Shown piece by piece: positions 59,887 through 64,000 of a stretch of DNA of 64,000 nt. A model generated the notes under the pieces. That model did no database searches, was not told the origin of the DNA, and saw nothing but the letters and a program-made list of their open reading frames with translations. The translations under genes were made by a program, and so were the position numbers. Position 1 is the stretch's first letter; every line of letters starts with the position of its first letter. This DNA is from Streptacidiphilus albus JL83 (GTDB lineage: Bacteria; Actinomycetota; Actinomycetes; Streptomycetales; Streptomycetaceae), in the NCBI RefSeq assembly GCF_000744705.1, contig NZ_JQML01000001.1, forward strand, positions 3,978,017 to 4,042,016, in the 5' to 3' direction.

Positions 59887-60558
59887 GTGCTGCTGGAAAA
59901 GCAGGAGATCACGGGAGTGAAGCTGGTGGGCAGCGGTCGCACACTCGGCCCACTCGAGCTGAATCGGTGCGTGTTCAACGGATCGGTGCTGGCGCAGTTC
60001 GACGACCCGGACCTGGGCCTGGTCGTTCGCGATGTCACTGCGAGACGTTGCCGGGTGAATCGGTCCGGGGCCCAGGGAGTGCGGTTCGAGGACGTGCACA
60101 TCGACGGGCTCGCTGTCACCTCGCTGCTGCACTTGAACGCCTGCGTGTTCAAGCACGTGACGTTGACCGGCAACATCGGCCCGCTGATGGCGACCCCGCC
60201 GAACTACGCGCTCTCAGTAGACCTGCGGGACCGCTTCAGAGCCCAGATCATCGCCTACTACGCAGGCGTCGACTGGGCTCTGGACATCTCGCAAGCGGCG
60301 TTCTCCGAGGCGGACTTCTACTACGTCCCGGGGCACCTGATTCGGCGCGACGAAGAGACCCAGTTCCTGCTGCACCGCGACCGGGCGGAACACTTCGGCG
60401 ATCTGAAGAAGCTGCCCGACTTCGCGCGGTTTGCCGTGAGCCGCTTCGAGGCGACACCGTTCGACACGCTCGTCGCCATCGCCCCCAAGCGCTCCAAGAA
60501 CTTCACGACATGGCTCGCTGAACTGCAGATTCTTCGCACGGAGGGCCTTGCCGACTGA
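59887..60558 (+). CDS. Unknown protein with a beta-helix-like first half
   Basis: 223 residues from GTG 59887, chosen for AAGGAGGG nine bases upstream. The first 100 residues show a regular pattern (LELNRCVFNGSVLAQFDDPD, VVRDVTARRCRVNRSGAQGV, VRFEDVHIDGLAVTSLLHLN) that suggests a short pentapeptide- or beta-helix fold. The second half (VDWALDISQAAFSEADFYYV, DEETQFLLHRDRAEHFGDLK) is helical. I do not recognise the family. It follows the preceding gene closely and may be cotranscribed. Confidence 0.65.
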   Translation: MLLEKQEITGVKLVGSGRTLGPLELNRCVFNGSVLAQFDDPDLGLVVRDVTARRCRVNRSGAQGVRFEDVHIDGLAVTSLLHLNACVFKHVTLTGNIGPLMATPPNYALSVDLRDRFRAQIIAYYAGVDWALDISQAAFSEADFYYVPGHLIRRDEETQFLLHRDRAEHFGDLKKLPDFARFAVSRFEATPFDTLVAIAPKRSKNFTTWLAELQILRTEGLAD

Positions 60559-60565
60559 CGTCGAA

Positions 60566-60763
60566 TCAAGGCCTGGCCCGGCTTGCCGGGCATTCCATCG
60601 GCGACATATAGGGTAGAGAGCACGGTTCCGGGTCCACCGGACAGTCCTCGGTGGAGATCACGCGCTCGCACCACCTGCAGGCCAAGTCGGCTTGAGCGCC
60701 AGCCATGTTGAGAGACATGGCGATTTGCAGCATCTCCCGGAGCGGCAACCCGCTCAAGATCAA
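60566..60763 (-). CDS. Possible small Cys-rich protein
   Basis: 65 codons with MSLNMAGAQADLACRWCERV and two further Cys (EDCPVDPEPCSL). The CxxC motif could bind metal. There is no clear ribosome binding site and the sequence may equally be a chance frame in relic DNA next to the IS5 remnant. Confidence 0.25.
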   Translation of the reverse strand: MILSGLPLREMLQIAMSLNMAGAQADLACRWCERVISTEDCPVDPEPCSLPYMSPMECPASRARP

Positions 60764-60779
60764 TCACGGAACCGCGGTC

Positions 60780-61108
60780 AGAGCCGTTTTCGAAGAACGC
60801 CATCAGGCGTCGGGGCTCCGCCCCGCAGGGACGGATCGGCGGGACGGCGTCCAGCAGTGGTAGGAGCCGGGTGAGGTCGTAGCGGTTGCCCCCGATGAAA
60901 CTGACGGCCAGCGCGGTGCCGTGCCGGTCGACCCAGACGCCGGTCTCGGTCCAGTCCCGCAGCCTGCGCCAGACCGTGAACGGTGTCCGCCAGCACGTCG
61001 ATGATGCCTGACGCCGTGCGCAGGGTGGTGTGGGTGTCCGACGCCGATCGTCATCGCTTCGGCAGGCGCCGCGCCCACGGTTCGCGTCGCTCCGCGGGAA
61101 TCGTCGTG
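60780..61108 (-). pseudogene. IS5-type transposase remnant
   Basis: The minus strand reads TPFTVWRRLRDWTETGVWVD, then RHGTALAVSFIGGNRYDLTR and LLPLLDAVPPIRPC, the N-terminal and first-Asp-adjacent regions of an IS5-family transposase. Start, most of the core and the Glu region are missing or frameshifted. The ISAs1 element at 61119 inserted at its edge. Confidence 0.65.
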
Positions 61109-61118
61109 AAGCTGCGGC

Positions 61119-62455
61119 CAGGGGCGTTGCAAAGTCCCGATGATGAGGTGAGTCTGCAGGTCGTAGTGCTGCGGGGCGTCGAAGGTGACCCGTCACGGAA
61201 GCAACGAAACTCCGGTTGAACGGGGTGACCTTCCCAAGTCGCCCTGCCCCGCCGGAGTTTCGATGTGTCGTCAGTCTGCCACCGTCTGTCTGGTCAAGTC
61301 GCCCGCCCTGGCGGGTGTCGCAGCGCTTCCGCTGGTGGAGCGGTTGCGGGTGCTGCCCGATCCGCGTCGGCGGCGCGGCGTGCGTCACCCGTTCGTGGCG
61401 GTGTTGCTGGTCGCCGCCTCGGCGGTGCTGGCCGGCGCACGCTCGTACGCGGCGATCGGGCAGTGGTCCACCAGCGCCCCGCAGCACACACTGGCCCGGC
61501 TGGGCGCCCGAACGGTGGGCGCACTGAGCATCCGGGTCCCGCCCAGCTCCGCCACGATCCGGCGGGTCATCGGCCACGTCTGTCCCGGTGGCCTGGCCGA
61601 CCTGACCGGCACCGATCCCGCGGGCGCGCAGTCGCTGGCGGTGGACGGCAAGGCCGCCCGGGGCTCGCGTCACGACCAGATCCCGGCCGCCCACCTCCTG
61701 GCCGCGATGACCGACCAGGGCCGGACCGTCACCCAGCTGCGCGTGCCCGACAAGACCAACGAGATCACCTGCTTCGCCGCCCTGCTGGAGCCCTACGACC
61801 TGACCGGGGTCACCGTCACCGCCGACGCTTTGCACACCCAGCGCGCCCACGCCCGCTTCCTGGTCGAGGAGAAGCACGCGCACTACCTGCTGGTGATCAA
61901 GGCCAACCAGCCGGGCCTGCACCGACAGGTGCGGTCACTGCCGTGGAAGGAGGTCACCGCGCGCCGCTACGACCGCGAGAGCGGCCACGGCCGAAAGGAG
62001 ACCCGGGTCACCAGGACACTGACGGTCACCGACCTCGGACTCGACTTCCCGCACGCCGTCCAGGCGGTGCGGATCCTGCGCCACCGCACCGACCTCAGGA
62101 CCGGCGCGTGCACCCGCCAGACCGTCTACGCGATAACCGACCTGACCTCGCATCAGGCCTCACCCCAGCGCCTGGGTCAACTCGCCAGGTCACAGTGGAC
62201 CATCGAGAACCGCCTGCACTTCGTCCGCGACACCACCTTCCACGAGGACGCCTCGAAGATCCGCACCGGCCACGGGCCCGACAACATGGCCACCCTGCGA
62301 AACCTGGCGATCAACACCCTCCGCGACGCCGGACACCACAACATCGCCGCCGGCCTCCGCCACACCTCCTACGAGCCTTTCACCCGCCCACTCGACCTCC
62401 TGGGCATCGCCTGACCGGCGCACTCACAAGATCAAGAGACTTTGCAACGCCCCTG
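61119..62455. mobile_element. Complete ISAs1-family element
   Basis: 18-bp perfect terminal inverted repeats, CAGGGGCGTTGCAAAGTC (61119-61136 and 62438-62455). A 10-bp target duplication, AAGCTGCGGC, flanks both ends (61109-61118 and 62456-62465). One intact plus-strand transposase is inside. The clean duplication points to a recent insertion, into DNA that was already an IS5 relic. Confidence 0.92.
61263..62414 (+). CDS. ISAs1-family transposase
   Basis: 383 residues from ATG 61263 (GGAG upstream). Family features: LVERLRVLPDPRRRRGVRHP, then DGKAARGSRHD with the first acid (SLAVDGKAARGS), TVTADALHTQRAHARFLVEE with the second, and the RSQWTIENRLHFVRDTTFHED Glu region. VIKANQPGLHRQV is also typical. 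It is the full length for the family and intact. Confidence 0.92.
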   Translation: MCRQSATVCLVKSPALAGVAALPLVERLRVLPDPRRRRGVRHPFVAVLLVAASAVLAGARSYAAIGQWSTSAPQHTLARLGARTVGALSIRVPPSSATIRRVIGHVCPGGLADLTGTDPAGAQSLAVDGKAARGSRHDQIPAAHLLAAMTDQGRTVTQLRVPDKTNEITCFAALLEPYDLTGVTVTADALHTQRAHARFLVEEKHAHYLLVIKANQPGLHRQVRSLPWKEVTARRYDRESGHGRKETRVTRTLTVTDLGLDFPHAVQAVRILRHRTDLRTGACTRQTVYAITDLTSHQASPQRLGQLARSQWTIENRLHFVRDTTFHEDASKIRTGHGPDNMATLRNLAINTLRDAGHHNIAAGLRHTSYEPFTRPLDLLGIA

Positions 62456-62775
62456 AAGCTGCGGCTGTGTGTCCTTGCGTTCATCGGGCCCACAACTGCC
62501 TGGATCCGCTGACATGGACGCGTCCTTGTGGAAGGCTCGGTGGATACCGGGGGGCTACGTCACACAGGAGTGCGTTTCGGTCCGTTCCCCGACAGCCCGG
62601 GCCGACCGGGCGGCGAATGTGGAGGGGACTTGGCCCGCGGTGAGAACGACGACGCTGCCCACCGCCTCATTGAAGCCGACTACCAGGTGCTGCTGCGTGG
62701 CGAGAAAGAGCGTGCGAAGCTGCGCCAGAAGGTGCGGCGCCGTGAGCAGGACCTGGCCGACTTCGTGAAGCCCGG

Positions 62776-63501
62776 TTGTATCGGACCTGCCTGCTGGTCG
62801 GTCTCCTCTGCTTGATGGCCGGCCTGGGTTGGACGGATCTGGCCTGGGGCCACTCTGTCCGGATGGTCCGGGGCGACATTGCCCTCCTCCTCGTGGGTGC
62901 TGTCGCGCTGCTCTGCGCGAGGGTCGTGAAGCCGAACTCCAACGGGTGGCGTATCAATGCCGAGGACGAACTCGAGGTCGACCGGGTGGCCCTTCGTTTC
63001 CTCGATGCGCTTAGCCAGCCCACGCTGGCTGTTCGGCGTGACTTCTACCGCGCGGACACGGCCGAGATCGTCGACCAGTATCAGCGTGACAGCCGCAAGT
63101 ACCGTCGCGTCCACAACAGCCTGCAGTCCCTAATCATGATCGGGTCGGCGACGACCACCATCATCGGAGCCCTGGACTCGGGCAGCGACTTGACCTGGCA
63201 GAGTGCCACTATCGTGGGTGTCAGCTTCGCTATCACCCTGGCCGCGATGTTCACCGGCTACTACAAGTACCGCGAGCGCGCCTACTTCCTGCAGCAGACC
63301 GCCGACTCCATCGAGGAAGAGTCCAACGCCTTCCGGCTTGGCGTCGGCCCGTACAAGGAGTTCGACCCCGGCCAAGCGGACCAGGCCCTGGCCAAGTTCG
63401 CCTCCCGGGTCGAAGACCTGCGTAACGAGCAGCGCCGCCGCCAGCAGCAACTCGACCAGCCGGCCGACCAAGCAGACGCGGCGGCTCCCGCCCCGGCCTG
63501 A
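62776..63501 (+). CDS. SLATT/DUF4231-like two-TM protein, N-terminus in another frame
   Basis: The readable frame gives 241 residues. A helix (YRTCLLVGLLCLMAGLGW) begins it, then a cytoplasmic segment (ALRFLDALSQPTLAVRRDFY, EIVDQYQRDSRKYRRVHNSL). Next come two adjacent membrane helices (LIMIGSATTTIIGALD and SATIVGVSFAITLAAMFTGY) and RERAYFLQQTADSIEEESNA, matching DUF4231/SLATT effectors that act as pore-like parts of nucleotide- or NTPase-linked defence systems. A charged helical N-terminus (AHRLIEADYQVLLRGEKERA, KLRQKVRRREQDLADFVKPG) is encoded just upstream, from about 62630, but one frame off. The start at TTG 62776 is therefore doubtful; a frameshift near 62770 probably splits one gene. 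Confidence 0.7.
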   Translation: MYRTCLLVGLLCLMAGLGWTDLAWGHSVRMVRGDIALLLVGAVALLCARVVKPNSNGWRINAEDELEVDRVALRFLDALSQPTLAVRRDFYRADTAEIVDQYQRDSRKYRRVHNSLQSLIMIGSATTTIIGALDSGSDLTWQSATIVGVSFAITLAAMFTGYYKYRERAYFLQQTADSIEEESNAFRLGVGPYKEFDPGQADQALAKFASRVEDLRNEQRRRQQQLDQPADQADAAAPAPA

Positions 63502-63573
63502 CCGATGAACGGATCGTTGCCTTCGACGAGTTACACGAAAGGATTTGTTTCATCACCGAAGAGCCCTGGCCAC

Positions 63574-63993
63574 CTACTCCAAACGAAAAACCCCGTCAGG
63601 GATCCAGCCGCCGAAATATCCCTCCAGCAGGTTGATGATCCCTTGAGGAGCCACCAGCCCTCGGTTTTCGGCAAGCTGCCCAAGGCTCCACCAAGCGTGC
63701 CGCCCGTCGTGACAGCCAACTGTTGCCGGCCGCGATTCAGGCACTCTCATGATGATTACAGCCAGCTGCAGTCGGCCCCCCTGCTCCCAGGTCGGGAGTG
63801 GTGCCGGCCAGACAGATCCAACTGAATCACCGAAGCGGAATTCAATGCCGCCAAAGGCAGCTCCCATGAATGCCCTGGCGGCAGCCCGTGCATCGCCTCC
63901 CGATGTAAACGGAACCTCTGGCGGCATCCACCGGTGGCGACAGCAGGCGCCACAGAGGAACAGACGCCTTTCGGCATCCGTGATCAAAAGCAT
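63574..63993 (-). CDS. 139-residue unknown protein, possibly partial at the window edge
   Basis: The frame reaches within seven bases of the window end, so the true start may lie outside. The sequence is protein-like: LLITDAERRLFLCGACCRHR, FMGAAFGGIEFRFGDSVGSV, AVIIMRVPESRPATVGCHDG and GIINLLEGYFGGWIPDGVFR. A CxxCC cluster near the N-terminus could bind metal. I do not recognise the family. Confidence 0.55.
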   Translation of the reverse strand: MLLITDAERRLFLCGACCRHRWMPPEVPFTSGGDARAAARAFMGAAFGGIEFRFGDSVGSVWPAPLPTWEQGGRLQLAVIIMRVPESRPATVGCHDGRHAWWSLGQLAENRGLVAPQGIINLLEGYFGGWIPDGVFRLE

Positions 63994-64000
63994 GACGCGG

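Overview
The window looks like an accessory region of a high-GC actinobacterium, most likely Streptomyces or a close relative such as Kitasatospora. The reasons are about 70% GC, frequent GTG/TTG starts with four-base stop/start overlaps, a helix-turn-helix/DUF397 pair, an FxLD-type lanthipeptide cluster, and many actinobacterial insertion sequences. It could be a chromosome arm, a tRNA-linked island or a large plasmid; the sequence alone does not decide.

Layout. (1) 0-9 kb: a tRNA-Arg(CCT), a minus-strand operon of a winged-helix protein, a degenerate tyrosine-recombinase-like protein and an RNase-H/DDE-like protein, two small regulators, and one long gene that fuses a TniA/TnsB-type DDE transposase to a TniB/TnsC-type AAA+ ATPase. 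(2) 9.8-19.1 kb: a compact plus-strand operon that I cannot match to a known pathway. It holds a 96-residue small protein ending in Ser-Cys-Asp, an intervening hairpin, a B12-type radical SAM enzyme, a GNAT protein, an alpha/beta hydrolase, a BioB/HydE-like radical SAM enzyme, an MFS exporter, an adenylation-carrier didomain and two different iron/2-oxoglutarate hydroxylases. This is the best candidate for an undescribed system. (3) 19.3-25.1 kb: a truncated gene and a nest of IS701 elements plus an IS1380 transposase. (4) 25.1-29.2 kb: an ATPase/repeat gene broken by an in-frame amber codon, and an HTH/DUF397 pair. (5) 29.4-36 kb: a lanthipeptide cluster with precursor, full-length LanB, LanC and a PIMT-like methyltransferase, preceded by three small coupled genes.

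(6) 36.26-39.71 kb: a complete insertion element with 27-bp terminal repeats and a 6-bp target duplication. (7) 39.76-45.98 kb: an IS630-type transposase whose terminal repeat reappears inverted 6.2 kb away, enclosing a caspase-NTPase-WD40 gene and its coupled lipase-like partner, so the conflict module looks like transposon cargo. (8) 46-48.7 kb: a trypsin-co-occurring small protein coupled to a trypsin-WD40 fusion, then a gene cut by IS5. (9) 48.6-51.3 kb: an IS5 element split by an IS4-family element, with the target duplication visible. (10) 51.5-57.1 kb: unknown and probably defence-related genes (HTH-coiled coil, two unknowns, small membrane proteins, an AlbA_2 protein) separated by strong hairpins. 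(11) 57-64 kb: remnants of integrase, ISL3 and IS5 genes, an intact ISAs1 element, a secreted protein, and a SLATT/DUF4231-like two-TM gene with a probable frameshift.

How the genes work together. Two biosynthetic operons share one design: a small peptide gene, then a hairpin, then the modifying enzymes. Peptide-caspase, peptide-trypsin and two-TM genes fit the NTPase-linked immunity systems of multicellular actinobacteria. The dense insertion sequences explain how these modules assembled and why several genes are broken. Functions given for the unknown operon and for the conflict modules are inferences from domain content.
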